DNA from: Sutcliffiella horikoshii
GTDB taxonomy: Bacteria; Bacillota; Bacilli; Bacillales; Bacillaceae_I
Direction: 5' to 3'
Assembly (NCBI GenBank): GCA_001636495.1
Contig: KV440964.1
Location: forward strand, 4,108,666 to 4,172,665
DNA: 64,000 nucleotides
Shown here: one piece after another, positions 49,969 through 57,621 of the stretch
Position numbering within the stretch: position 1 is the first letter of the stretch
How the letters are laid out: each line of letters opens with the position of its first letter
Made by a program: the position numbers and the translations under genes
Notes under the pieces: generated by a model
The model's input: only the letters and a program-made list of their open reading frames with translations
Database searches by the model: none
What the model was told of the DNA's origin: nothing

Positions 49969-50673
49969 TTATTCAAACAAAGTCCCATAAGAAAATGGAG
50001 CAACAACCAATACGTCCTCATTATTTTCAATGAACCATGTCTGCTCCCCATCTGTTACATATAACAGGGCACCAATCATCACTTGCTCACCTAAATGATA
50101 ATCATACAAAGAATTCAACTTCCCTTTGTTAGCAACCAGCACTCGAAGAAAGTCCGGGTCAAACAAGTCGGACTCGTCTTCAGTCAGCTCTATTCCCGCC
50201 AATAACTTGTCCACAACCGGTTCAAATTGAGCCTCTTTTAAGGTGAATTGCTTCCCATTTACTTTGATCCTACTCATGTCGATTAACTTGCTAAGCTTCT
50301 CTTCATCGTTTTCCTTAAACAACTTAAAGACCCGATTATCGTACAACGATTGTTGGACAGTGAAATCATCATGACAAAAGAGCGACACGGTGCTTGCTCC
50401 ACCCTCTGTTGCGAGTTGGCAACGAATGACGCGCTTCACATTTGTCAGTCCCATTAAAAACTTGCTGAACTCTTCATCCACCGTATCTTGATTACCGTCA
50501 ACCGTCAATAACCCCTTAGAAATTAACCCGCTTGTCGCACTATCCAGCCGGCACTCCAATAATTGATCTGAAATATCACCAAACACCTCGTCCTTTATCG
50601 AAGCTGCCGCTTCCGCCCCATCAAGCAATAAAAGGGATAGTATGTATTCTTCCGCAGTAAGAGTATACGTCAT
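49969..50673 (-). CDS. Hypothetical protein downstream of the immunity array
   Basis: 234 residues, soluble, acidic. The first 60 residues look like a winged helix (AEEYILSLLLLDGAEAAASI, SATSGLISKGLL); the rest is mixed alpha/beta (RVIRCQLATEGGASTVSLFC, QVMIGALLYVTDGEQTWFIE). It is the last gene before a strong terminator and follows the membrane-protein array in the same direction, 43 bases behind, so it may belong to the LXG operon. The overall layout recalls EspG-like type VII secretion chaperones, but I cannot confirm that. Confidence 0.7.
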   Translation of the reverse strand: MTYTLTAEEYILSLLLLDGAEAAASIKDEVFGDISDQLLECRLDSATSGLISKGLLTVDGNQDTVDEEFSKFLMGLTNVKRVIRCQLATEGGASTVSLFCHDDFTVQQSLYDNRVFKLFKENDEEKLSKLIDMSRIKVNGKQFTLKEAQFEPVVDKLLAGIELTEDESDLFDPDFLRVLVANKGKLNSLYDYHLGEQVMIGALLYVTDGEQTWFIENNEDVLVVAPFSYGTLFE

Positions 50674-50715
50674 AGGAGTAACTCCTTTCTTTTTCCAAAC
50701 TTGTTTACCAACAAT

Positions 50716-51012
50716 CTATGATACTAATATTATCAAAAGGAAAAATAGAATAAATAATAATAATAATGCATACAAAAGTATCAACAGTCGGGCTACAAAC
50801 CAATTAAAGCGATCATATATATGCTCTGCTAAAACACTCGTAAATCCCATAAGAGGGAAAAGCAACAAACCCCCTAGGCAATCCGAGTACTTACAAAACC
50901 CATTAAATAGCCATTCACCAGCGGATCTACTGAGTAAATATAAGAGGGCATAGAAGAAATTAGTAAATAAAATTGCCCCAATTACAAAGTAAATAGTTTC
51001 TAAGAATCCCAT
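50716..51012 (-). CDS. Small three-helix membrane protein, immunity array copy 6
   Basis: 98 residues. Three hydrophobic segments: IYFVIGAILFTNFFYALLYL, a middle LGGLLLFPLMGFTSVL and a C-terminal LLILLYALLLLFILFFLLII. It keeps the array signatures SRSAG and FNWFVAR but is the most diverged member (TSVLAEHIYD in place of LTQWAAxSxYE). AGGAT-type ribosome site. Distal copy from the toxin gene. Immunity function is inferred from its place behind an LXG toxin with a membrane-active C-terminus. Confidence 0.82.
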   Translation of the reverse strand: MGFLETIYFVIGAILFTNFFYALLYLLSRSAGEWLFNGFCKYSDCLGGLLLFPLMGFTSVLAEHIYDRFNWFVARLLILLYALLLLFILFFLLIILVS

Positions 51013-51064
51013 TAAGTTTCTAACATCCTATAACACTACCTCTATACAAGTTTTCTGGACTAAC

Positions 51065-51370
51065 TTACACCTTATCTGCTAGATAACCAAACATGGTAAA
51101 GCAGAGTATCGCGATAATAAATATAAATACGGCATATAAGAGGATTAGCACCCTCGCTACAAACCAATTATACCGCTCATAAATACTAGGTGCTGCCCAT
51201 TGAGTCAAACCTAATATAGGAAAACATAAGGCATCCAGTAGACCGCCATGACTAATCCAGCGATAAAAACCTCTTCCTGCTGATCTGCTTAGTAAATATA
51301 ACAGGGAAAAAAAGACATTTATTAATAAGAAAACCCCTAGCATACCGAAAAAAACCGCGATGTATTGCAT
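51065..51370 (-). CDS. Small three-helix membrane protein, immunity array copy 5
   Basis: 101 residues. Signatures: SRSAG (28-32), FYRWISHGG, LGLTQWAAPSIYE and NWFVAR (68-73), then a hydrophobic C-terminal helix ending GYLADKV. AAAGGATG lies before the start. Closest in wording to the pseudogene copy at 51455 and the copy at 51818. Predicted immunity protein against the LXG toxin or its variants. Confidence 0.83.
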   Translation of the reverse strand: MQYIAVFFGMLGVFLLINVFFSLLYLLSRSAGRGFYRWISHGGLLDALCFPILGLTQWAAPSIYERYNWFVARVLILLYAVFIFIIAILCFTMFGYLADKV

Positions 51371-51454
51371 TATTTTTAAACATCCTTTTATACTAACTCT
51401 ATTAATGTTTGTGATACTAACTTACTTATATAAATCACTCAAATACACATTCAA

Positions 51455-51762
51455 TTACTGATTTTCTAAAGTATACCCAAACCCGATAAAGCAGAGTATC
51501 ACAATAATAAATATGAATACCGCATAAAAAACTAGAAGCACCCTCGCTACAAACCAATTAAACCTTTCATAGATACTTGTTGCCGCCCATTGAGTCAACC
51601 CCATCATCCGGGAATATAAGCCACTCAGAAGACCACCATAGTTAACCCATCTATAAAACCCCTTCCCTCCCGATCTCTGGTAAGTATATATAAGAGGGCA
51701 AAGAGTAAATTAAGAAATAAAAATGCACCCAGCATAAAGAAAACAGTTCCAATGAATTCCAT
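51455..51762 (-). pseudogene. Immunity array copy 4, frameshifted
   Basis: ATG at 51762 with AAAGGATG upstream opens MEFIGTVFFMLGAFLFLNLL and runs to LYILTR. At about 51671-51680 two extra bases (CTTACCAGAGATCGGGAGGG where siblings have CTTAGYAGATCNGCNGGG) shift the frame to an early stop. After the shift the homologous sequence continues intact: GKGFYRWVNYGGLLSG, MMGLTQWAATSIYERFNWFV and a complete C-terminus at 51455. So the copy is broken by one recent 2-base insertion, or a sequencing error. Confidence 0.85.
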
Positions 51763-51817
51763 TACGTATTTAGCATCCTTTACACTATTTCTATATTACA
51801 GCTGTTTCCATAAATAA

Positions 51818-52126
51818 TTACCACCAGCCTTCAACAGCCCCAAACATATAAAAGCAAATTACGGCCATAATAAATATGAAAACAGAATATAAAATTATCA
51901 ATATCCTCGCTACGAACCAATTAAAGCGATCATACAAACTACTTGCCGCCCATTGAGTCAAGCCAAACATTGGACCAGAAAGTATTATTAAAAAATCCAA
52001 GTCATGCGTAATCCAGCTATAAAAACCATTTCCGGCCGTTCTACTAAACAAATATAAGAATGCAAAGAGTAAATTAAAAAATAAAAATACAGCAAGCATA
52101 AATAAAATAGTTCCAATTAACTCCAT
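51818..52126 (-). CDS. Small three-helix membrane protein, immunity array copy 3
   Basis: 102 residues with SRTAG, FYSWITHDLDFL, FGLTQWAASSLYD and RFNWFVAR, and a C-terminal helix ILYSVFIFIMAVICFYMFG. GTAGGATG lies ahead of the start. The WITHDLDFL segment is shared with copy 2 (52199), marking these two as the closest pair in the middle region. Predicted immunity protein. Confidence 0.83.
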   Translation of the reverse strand: MELIGTILFMLAVFLFFNLLFAFLYLFSRTAGNGFYSWITHDLDFLIILSGPMFGLTQWAASSLYDRFNWFVARILIILYSVFIFIMAVICFYMFGAVEGWW

Positions 52127-52198
52127 TAAACTCTACACATCCTACAACAATAGCAATTAATTATTTGTACTAAAAAAAATCAACAATCTAAACATTCT

Positions 52199-52507
52199 TT
52201 ACATCCGATCTGTAAAATAACCGAACAGGCTAAAGCAAAGTATTGAAAGAATAAGTATAGTCATGGCATAAAAAATCAGGAACAATCTTGCTACAAACCA
52301 ATTAAATCTTTCATACAAACTACTTGCCGCCAATTGAGTTAACCCAAATAATGGGGCAAAGATAATCTCCAAAAAATCTAGATCATGAGTAACCCAACGA
52401 TATAATCCATTTCCTGCTGATCTACTAAGTATATATATAAGGGCAAAGAAAAAATTAATTAATATAAATGCCCCCAGAGAACCACAAGAAACCGCTAGAA
52501 TTTGCAT
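52199..52507 (-). CDS. Small three-helix membrane protein, immunity array copy 2
   Basis: 102 residues from the ATG at 52507, which has AAAGGATG upstream and matches the start of all sibling copies; the frame is open for 13 more codons but that is leader. Signatures SRSAG, LYRWVTHDLDFLEI, FGLTQLAASSLYE, RFNWFVAR, GYFTDRM. Predicted immunity protein. Confidence 0.83.
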   Translation of the reverse strand: MQILAVSCGSLGAFILINFFFALIYILSRSAGNGLYRWVTHDLDFLEIIFAPLFGLTQLAASSLYERFNWFVARLFLIFYAMTILILSILCFSLFGYFTDRM

Positions 52508-52568
52508 ATTAATCAAACATCCTTTAGTACTACCTTTAAAAACCAAAATTGCATTCCTCTATACTTAA

Positions 52569-52877
52569 TTACCGTTTACCTACAAAATAGGTGAAACCAA
52601 CAAAGAACGCAATCATAAGAGAGAATATAACAATTGCATAAAGAATTAACAACAATCTTGCTACAAACCAATTAAATCGCTCATATGTGCTAGTAGCAAC
52701 CAATTGCGTCAGTCCAAAAAATGGGAAAAATATAATTGCAAGAAAGTCCATTCCAAAAGTAATCCAACGATAAAAACCTTTTCCTGCCGATTTACTAAGT
52801 ATATATACTAGTGAAAATAGGAAATTAAATAATAAAAAACCTGAGAGCATAAAACTAATAGTTTCTAAAATTTTCAT
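52569..52877 (-). CDS. Small three-helix membrane protein, immunity array copy 1 (toxin-proximal)
   Basis: 102 residues; SKSAG, GFYRWITFGMDFL, FGLTQLVATSTYE, RFNWFVAR, C-terminus TYFVGKR. GAAGGATG before the start. It lies 57 bases behind the LXG toxin gene, the normal place for the cognate immunity gene, so this copy is the best candidate for the toxin's own antidote. The others may protect from related toxins of neighbours. Confidence 0.85.
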   Translation of the reverse strand: MKILETISFMLSGFLLFNFLFSLVYILSKSAGKGFYRWITFGMDFLAIIFFPFFGLTQLVATSTYERFNWFVARLLLILYAIVIFSLMIAFFVGFTYFVGKR

Positions 52878-52934
52878 TAGCTATCTAGCATCCTTCAACA
52901 CTACCTTTATAATTTGTTTTGTATTTGAGGTACA

Positions 52935-54605
52935 TTAACCTACCCACCCAAAAAGTGAGTCTTTCGCATTACTTAGTGCATTCTTAGCACTATCTATTGC
53001 TCCTTTTGCTTTTTCCTGCACCTCATGAAGTTTCTCAAAAACAGCTCCACCAGCGTCACTGGCCCATTTATGCGTATATTTTGAAGCCCATTCACCAACC
53101 GTAGCTCCGACAGCACTTCCTATCATTGCTCCTGCTGCAGCTCCCAACGGTGCAAAAGGACCTGAAAGTACTCCTCCAATGGCTGCTCCAACATAAGCTC
53201 CGGCTCCAGCTCCAGCTATACTACCTGCCATTTTATTCGCTTCTTCTGCTAATATACGACCCCACACATTATATTGTTCTTTCCCTTCTAAACCATAACC
53301 TTCGCTCCACCTATCTCCTACATTCTTACCTGCTGAAATAAGGCCTAGGAAAGCCGCTCCACCAGCAGATGCTCTACCAGCCATCTTCTTAAAAGCTTCT
53401 TTAGGAATGACCATCTTCCGTGAAGAGAGTTTAAAAACTTGATTCTTAATATTTTCAGGTAAAGTTCTATTTTCCGTAATTCCTTTCCAAATCCCAGCTT
53501 TAACCCTCTGCACCCTACTTCTAGGATCCTTAAAGTCCTCCCCCATTGAAGTTTTTTGGGCTTTCAAGGTCTTCTCTATATTCCTATACTGTTTAGAAGT
53601 CCTATTAATCTTCTGAATGAGTAACCGTGACCATTTAGGACCAATTCTACCTTTAAGAAACTGAGAAACCTTCCTATTATACTTAAACGTATAATGATTC
53701 TTCTTCTTTGTGTACTCAATGCGAAGAAGATTAGATTTGTGTGCTGCCACCATTACTGCAAGTGGCGCAAAGGCATCGAAAGCCCCCTCCTTTATGGCAT
53801 GGAAAAGGCTTTTAGACTCACCATCCGTCTCCGGTCCATCCGCTGTCATATTACTCTCATGCGATAACAACAAACTCAACGCACGTTCACTAATCGAATT
53901 CCCATTCAGCGTCGTACCCGAAGCACTACCAGGTGCATTCACCCCAGACCCAACCGCTTCATCCGCCATCTTCTCAAACAGCGAACCCGATTCATACCCG
54001 CTGATGCTGATTTTTTTCGCAGTAAACATGGAATTAATCTGTTCAATATAGCCTGATGCAACCTGGCTGCTTTCTGAAACAGCATCTAATTTCCTTGTTT
54101 GTTCCTGATCAAATACATGCAGTTTCTCAAGCGTCTGATCAACATCCTTCTCGGCCATACGGACCTGATTGACAAATCCATCTTCCCTTATGTTGGGTAA
54201 GGAAACAATGTCGCTTACAGAATAAAGGACCTGGTTTGTTTCATTTGCCAAATCTGTCGTCATTCTCCTTGCATTATCCAGTGCCCGTGGCAAATCGTTC
54301 TGCAAAAAGCTCTCATTAATATAGCCTGAACTTGATGGCTCCACGGACTGGAGAGCACTTTTCATCCCGTTTAACGTGTTCTTGAATTCATCAAGCATGG
54401 ATTGATAATAGGTCAAAAAAGGAATATGGCAGTCTTGATAGAACGCTCGAATTGCCTGTCCCCCCTGCCCTTTCAAGGAATCTTCCAAACCAACGATTCC
54501 CATGACATCATTATGTACCTTTTCCACTGCTTCCTTCTGCAACTCCAATTTCTCTAGCATGGATTGAAGTTCCATATGAAGCGAATCTACTTCTAAAATT
54601 TTCAT
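52935..54605 (-). CDS. LXG-domain type VII secretion toxin with glycine-zipper C-terminus
   Basis: 556 residues. N-terminal LXG domain (about 1-200; MKILEVDSLHMELQSMLEKL, coiled-coil rich, GLEDSLKGQGGQAIRAFYQD) directs export through the Yuk/Ess type VII system. A helical, basic middle part follows. The C-terminus (about 455-515) is a glycine-zipper: MAGSIAGAGAGAYVGAAIGG, FAPLGAAAGAMIGSAVGATV, typical of membrane-inserting toxins such as TelE. No nuclease or YeeF-type domain is seen. Start ATG 54605 (MKILEVD) fits other LXG proteins; GGTGGTGA lies before it. No small LXG-partner genes (Lap/YwqH/YwqI types) are adjacent. Six membrane-protein genes follow downstream. Confidence 0.88.
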   Translation of the reverse strand: MKILEVDSLHMELQSMLEKLELQKEAVEKVHNDVMGIVGLEDSLKGQGGQAIRAFYQDCHIPFLTYYQSMLDEFKNTLNGMKSALQSVEPSSSGYINESFLQNDLPRALDNARRMTTDLANETNQVLYSVSDIVSLPNIREDGFVNQVRMAEKDVDQTLEKLHVFDQEQTRKLDAVSESSQVASGYIEQINSMFTAKKISISGYESGSLFEKMADEAVGSGVNAPGSASGTTLNGNSISERALSLLLSHESNMTADGPETDGESKSLFHAIKEGAFDAFAPLAVMVAAHKSNLLRIEYTKKKNHYTFKYNRKVSQFLKGRIGPKWSRLLIQKINRTSKQYRNIEKTLKAQKTSMGEDFKDPRSRVQRVKAGIWKGITENRTLPENIKNQVFKLSSRKMVIPKEAFKKMAGRASAGGAAFLGLISAGKNVGDRWSEGYGLEGKEQYNVWGRILAEEANKMAGSIAGAGAGAYVGAAIGGVLSGPFAPLGAAAGAMIGSAVGATVGEWASKYTHKWASDAGGAVFEKLHEVQEKAKGAIDSAKNALSNAKDSLFGWVG

Positions 54606-54856
54606 ATCACAATCACCACCCACGTTCATTTAAAAAAACAGTTAGTTTAATTTTACCAATTCGCCAACTTGTTTAGAATAGGTGTTATGGTTTATGTTTT
54701 ATCTAGATAGCCAGTCCCTACTCCCAAAACTGTAACTTTTCTCCCATCTCGATACACGGAATTCCACGTTTTCACACAACATTCGCTCTAGTATACTTCC
54801 TTTTTTTCACATTCCCAATTTGTGAAAAGGTGAAACTCTTAATTTTCCAATCTCAT

Positions 54857-54982
54857 TTTGTCGAATGGCATTTATATGACCCAAAGTGGACTATATAATG
54901 AAAAAGTGGCTTATAAATTAAAAACTTGGACTATAAAACAAAAAGTTGGCTTATAAATCCAAAACTTGGACTATAAAATAAA
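54857..54982. repeat. Entry sequence plus 20-bp alternating tandem repeat
   Basis: TTTGTCGAATGG-CATTTATATG (54857-54878) matches the entry sequence at 48096-48117 in 21 of 22 bases. Five 20-bp units follow at 54883, 54903, 54923, 54943 and 54963. GGACTATA and GGCTTATA strictly alternate (A-B-A-B-A). The rest of the 400-base gap 54606-55007 is AT-rich and should hold the LXG promoter; I see no other structure. Confidence 0.87.
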
Positions 54983-55007
54983 TAAACCACCCTGAGGAGA
55001 TGTAAGA

Positions 55008-55574
55008 TTGGCCAAAAAAGAGGAAAAATTCGAGTGTTTTTCAGAGACTGATCGATTATTAATAAGACCATTAAACAAAAACGACTATAAAAACTGGTTA
55101 AATGAATATAAAAACCGTTTACCTTCTCAACATCACCATGATGAAGGAAGAATGGATATGAGTGTTTGTACACTAGACTGGTTTCACGACCTTGTTGATA
55201 AACATCAAGAGTTGGCCTTGACAGACAGAGCTCATATTTTTGGAGTGTTTAGAAAAGATGATGGAACACACTTAGGTATGATTGATTTTTCCACCCTTGC
55301 AAGAGATGATTTCCACTGGGGAAGGATAGGCTACACCATTCATAATCAGTATTGGAGAGTAGGTTATGGCAGAGAAGCAGTAAATGCAGCACTTGCCATC
55401 GCTTTTGAACAGTTGAACTTCCACCGCATAGAAGCCCACATTAACTTGGATAATACTCCTTCTATGAAATTGGCAGAAAGTGCTGGGATGGAATTTGAAT
55501 GTGTTCGGAAAGGATTTATTTTCGAAAACGACGAGTGGACCGACCATTTAGTTTATTACAAGAACGCAAATTAA
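55008..55574 (+). CDS. GNAT acetyltransferase, RimJ/RimL type
   Basis: 188 residues. Substrate region RLLIRPLNKNDYKNWLNEY; acetyl-CoA loop WRVGYGREAVNAALAIAFEQ (RxGYGxEA); then RIEAHINLDNTPSMKLAESAGMEFE, the usual RimJ/RimL ending. Likely N-acetylates a protein N-terminus, amino acid or drug. TTG start with GAGGAG about 9 bases before. The gene starts right after the tandem repeat array. Confidence 0.87.
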   Translation: MAKKEEKFECFSETDRLLIRPLNKNDYKNWLNEYKNRLPSQHHHDEGRMDMSVCTLDWFHDLVDKHQELALTDRAHIFGVFRKDDGTHLGMIDFSTLARDDFHWGRIGYTIHNQYWRVGYGREAVNAALAIAFEQLNFHRIEAHINLDNTPSMKLAESAGMEFECVRKGFIFENDEWTDHLVYYKNAN

Positions 55575-55581
55575 GAGCTTA

Positions 55582-55624
55582 GGGACAGGCACGGTGACCC
55601 AAATAGGTCGCCGTTCCTGTCCCC
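55582..55624. repeat. GGGACAGGCACGGTGACCC palindrome
   Basis: GGGACAGGCACGGTGACCC (55582-55600) and the imperfect inverse GGTCGCCGTTCCTGTCCCC (55606-55624) form a hairpin of about 18 bp between convergent genes, 7 bases after the acetyltransferase stop. Likely acts as RNA 3'-end structure too. Confidence 0.8.
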
Positions 55625-55632
55625 TCAGTCCA

Positions 55633-56052
55633 TTATTCTCCCAAATTCAATTGCCAATGCACACCAAACTTATCCGTTACTTGGCCATAAAGCTTGCTCC
55701 AGAAGGTTTCTTGCAGTTCCATGTCGACTTTTCCACCTACTTTTAGTTGTTCAAACCAGGATGTTAAGTTATCGGTGTTGTGGCTGACCAGAGCGAGTGT
55801 GACATTGTTGCCTTGAATATATTCTTGCCCCGGGAAGGTATCCGAGAACATAACATTGCTTCCGTCAATGGAAAGGCGCGTATGCATGATACGTTCTTTT
55901 GCCTCCTCTGGAAGTGGAAAATCCGGATGTTGCGGGCTTTCTCCAAAAGTCATGATCTGTGGAGCTTCTGTTTGAAACACTTTTGCATAAAATTCAACCG
56001 CTTCTCTACAATTCCCATCAAATACAAGATAAACATCAACGGACACTCTCAT
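55633..56052 (-). CDS. PhnB-like VOC-superfamily protein
   Basis: 139 residues; VYLVFDGNCREAVEFYAKVF opening, GNNVTLALVSHNTDNLTSWF and WSKLYGQVTDKFGVHWQLNL ending, as in PhnB/YjdN (often mislabelled 3-demethylubiquinone methyltransferase). Function not established. ATG 56052 is only 2 bases from AGGGG; a GTG at 56046 has better spacing and may be the real start. Confidence 0.85.
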   Translation of the reverse strand: MRVSVDVYLVFDGNCREAVEFYAKVFQTEAPQIMTFGESPQHPDFPLPEEAKERIMHTRLSIDGSNVMFSDTFPGQEYIQGNNVTLALVSHNTDNLTSWFEQLKVGGKVDMELQETFWSKLYGQVTDKFGVHWQLNLGE

Positions 56053-56217
56053 CACCCCTAGTAATTATTAATATTAAGTACCCTTCTATTTTATCTGATA
56101 GTGCTGGCAATAGACACTTCTATCGCCCCTTTTCCAATAAATAATCCATCTTCCCTATTAAATACCCGAACCTTTTTGCTAGACTTCCATAAAATATTAA
56201 AAAAGGGAGGTGATTAC

Positions 56218-56769
56218 ATGAAAACGTACCATTATAAAAATGATTCAGGAGCTGCTTTTCATCCCAACCACAAGAAAGATTCTAAGGATATCAATATACA
56301 CGTTGATTGCGGGGGTAGCGACAATGGTAGAGGCCGTCGAAATCCTGCATTCAGGGCGTTGAAAGAGGACATCCAGCCACTTGCAGCAGGCGAATCCGCG
56401 AAAATTACGTTTGAACAGGAGCAATTTGATATTGGGAACATTTATAATCCCAACTCTTCTACCTTTGTTCCTCGCGAGAGTGGCGTCTACTATGTAGCAG
56501 CAAGCTTCACATTCGCACCAAGCCAAAACGTACCGTATCGCACAAGAGCAGACATTGTTGTCAACGGCATCACTGTCCAAGTCGACAATGATTACTGGGA
56601 TCAACTCTCAAACCTCAACGTCGTCAACGTCTCCGCCGTCCTCCAACTCCAAGCTGGCGACCTCGTCGAAATCTTCGGGCAAAGCACCGTCAGCGGTTTC
56701 ATCGAACCAGACGTCGAAATTCCTAACTTCGGATTTAGCTCCAACTTTGAGGCCTTCAAGGTATCGTAG
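56218..56769 (+). CDS. C1q-like jelly-roll domain protein
   Basis: 183 residues from the ATG at 56218 (GGGAGGTGA 5 bases before). A basic, flexible N-terminus (MKTYHYKNDSGAAFHPNHKK) precedes a beta-rich domain: VPRESGVYYVAASFTFAP, ADIVVNGITVQV, VSAVLQLQAGDLVEIFGQ, FSSNFEAFKVS, the pattern of C1q/TNF-like jelly rolls. In bacilli such domains occur on spores and phage-like fibres. No signal peptide. The stop codon is the first base-triplet overlapping a GGGACAGG repeat. Confidence 0.78.
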   Translation: MKTYHYKNDSGAAFHPNHKKDSKDINIHVDCGGSDNGRGRRNPAFRALKEDIQPLAAGESAKITFEQEQFDIGNIYNPNSSTFVPRESGVYYVAASFTFAPSQNVPYRTRADIVVNGITVQVDNDYWDQLSNLNVVNVSAVLQLQAGDLVEIFGQSTVSGFIEPDVEIPNFGFSSNFEAFKVS

Positions 56770-56787
56770 GGACAGGCACCGCGACCC
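56769..56787 (+). repeat. GGGACAGGCACC repeat copy at a stop codon
   Basis: GGGACAGGCACCGCGACCC begins with the G of the TAG stop of the C1q-like gene. Half element without an inverted partner. Confidence 0.75.
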
Positions 56788-56863
56788 ACATCCAACCACC
56801 ACACCACAAAAAAGGACGGTACTCCCGCATCCATGTCCATGGAGCGAAAGCGCCGTCCCTTCC

Positions 56864-57106
56864 TTAAGGACCTAAAAAGTAATACCCAATACCCATAAAC
56901 AAAAAGAAGCTGAAAGTCATTAACAAGTTTAAAACCGCTAATACATAGTGCTTACCGACAAGGCCAAAGGCAAGACCAATCGGTCCAATTACAAAGGTCA
57001 ACAGCCAAAAAGGACTAGCAACCTCCACCAATACATTAGGTACCCAAAGTAACACACAAATAACAAAACAAACTAGCGACGAGATTTTTAAAGCTTTCTT
57101 ACTCAT
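56864..57106 (-). CDS. Small membrane protein, 80 residues
   Basis: Two to three hydrophobic segments (SSLVCFVICVLLWVPNVLV, PFWLLTFVIGPIGLAFGLV, LNLLMTFSFFLFMGIGYYF). Not a family I can name. The ribosome binding site is weak (GTGGTGA). It stands alone between the C1q-like gene and the yxeA-like gene. Coding is supported by the good membrane-protein composition only. Confidence 0.6.
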   Translation of the reverse strand: MSKKALKISSLVCFVICVLLWVPNVLVEVASPFWLLTFVIGPIGLAFGLVGKHYVLAVLNLLMTFSFFLFMGIGYYFLGP

Positions 57107-57200
57107 TCACTAATCACCACTTTCTTCTGGACGGTAACTGGTTAGCCCCTCTCACTAGTTTACCATTTTTATACATACATAGAACATATTTTAAATAAAA

Positions 57201-57280
57201 AGGACAGGCACAATGACCAATTTGGGTCACCGTGCCTAGTATGGTTTACTATTCTTTACTGGGTCGAGGAACCTGTCCCC
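57201..57280. repeat. GGGACAGG repeat cluster overlapping the yxeA stop
   Basis: AGGACAGGCACAATGACC (57201-57218) pairs with GGGTCACCGTGCCT (57224-57237); a further arm GGGTCGAGGAACCTGTCCCC (57261-57280) covers the last codons (GTGSSTQ) and near the stop of the yxeA-like gene on the minus strand. Confidence 0.75.
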
Positions 57281-57621
57281 ACAGCTCTCTCGTACTCCTC
57301 ATAGGTAATTTCGTCATAGGATGTTACGTCATCGTCTTTTGTTAGATATAGCATGAGGTAGGCTTCTTCGCGCAATTGTTTAGTGGCGGAGAATTCTACT
57401 GATATCATTCTTCCGTCTTCATGATAGGCGGGTAGTGTGTACCAGTAGGTGGTCATGATTTCACCGGAATCCAACTTCATTTCTTCTACAGAAGTGGGCT
57501 TTGTAATTTGAACATATGCATTGTCTTTCGCAAGTCTATTGAAATCAACGTTCGTCAAAACAACGACGATTCCACCAAGAAGTACGAACATACCGCTAAT
57601 AAAAATAAAGAACTTTTTCAT
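57256..57621 (-). CDS. yxeA: YxeA family protein (DUF1093)
   Basis: 121 residues: N-terminal membrane anchor or signal (FFIFISGMFVLLGGIVVVLT), then a small outer domain with YVQITKPTSVEEMKLDSGEI and TYWYTLPAYHEDGR, matching YxeA. In B. subtilis yxeA follows yxdLM in a peptide-responsive operon, as here. The last seven residues (GTGSSTQ) are encoded by a GGGGACAGG repeat. Start ATG 57621 overlaps the permease stop by 1 base; GGGGGAA lies before it. Confidence 0.83.
   Translation of the reverse strand: MKKFFIFISGMFVLLGGIVVVLTNVDFNRLAKDNAYVQITKPTSVEEMKLDSGEIMTTYWYTLPAYHEDGRMISVEFSATKQLREEAYLMLYLTKDDDVTSYDEITYEEYERAVGTGSSTQ

Noticed and set aside
52508-52546. 13-residue extension of immunity copy 2
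   Set aside because: All sibling copies start at the position corresponding to 52507, right after an AGGAT motif.
24246-54982. CRISPR arrays at the periodic loci
   Set aside because: Units abut each other without spacers, are degenerate, and no cas genes are present.
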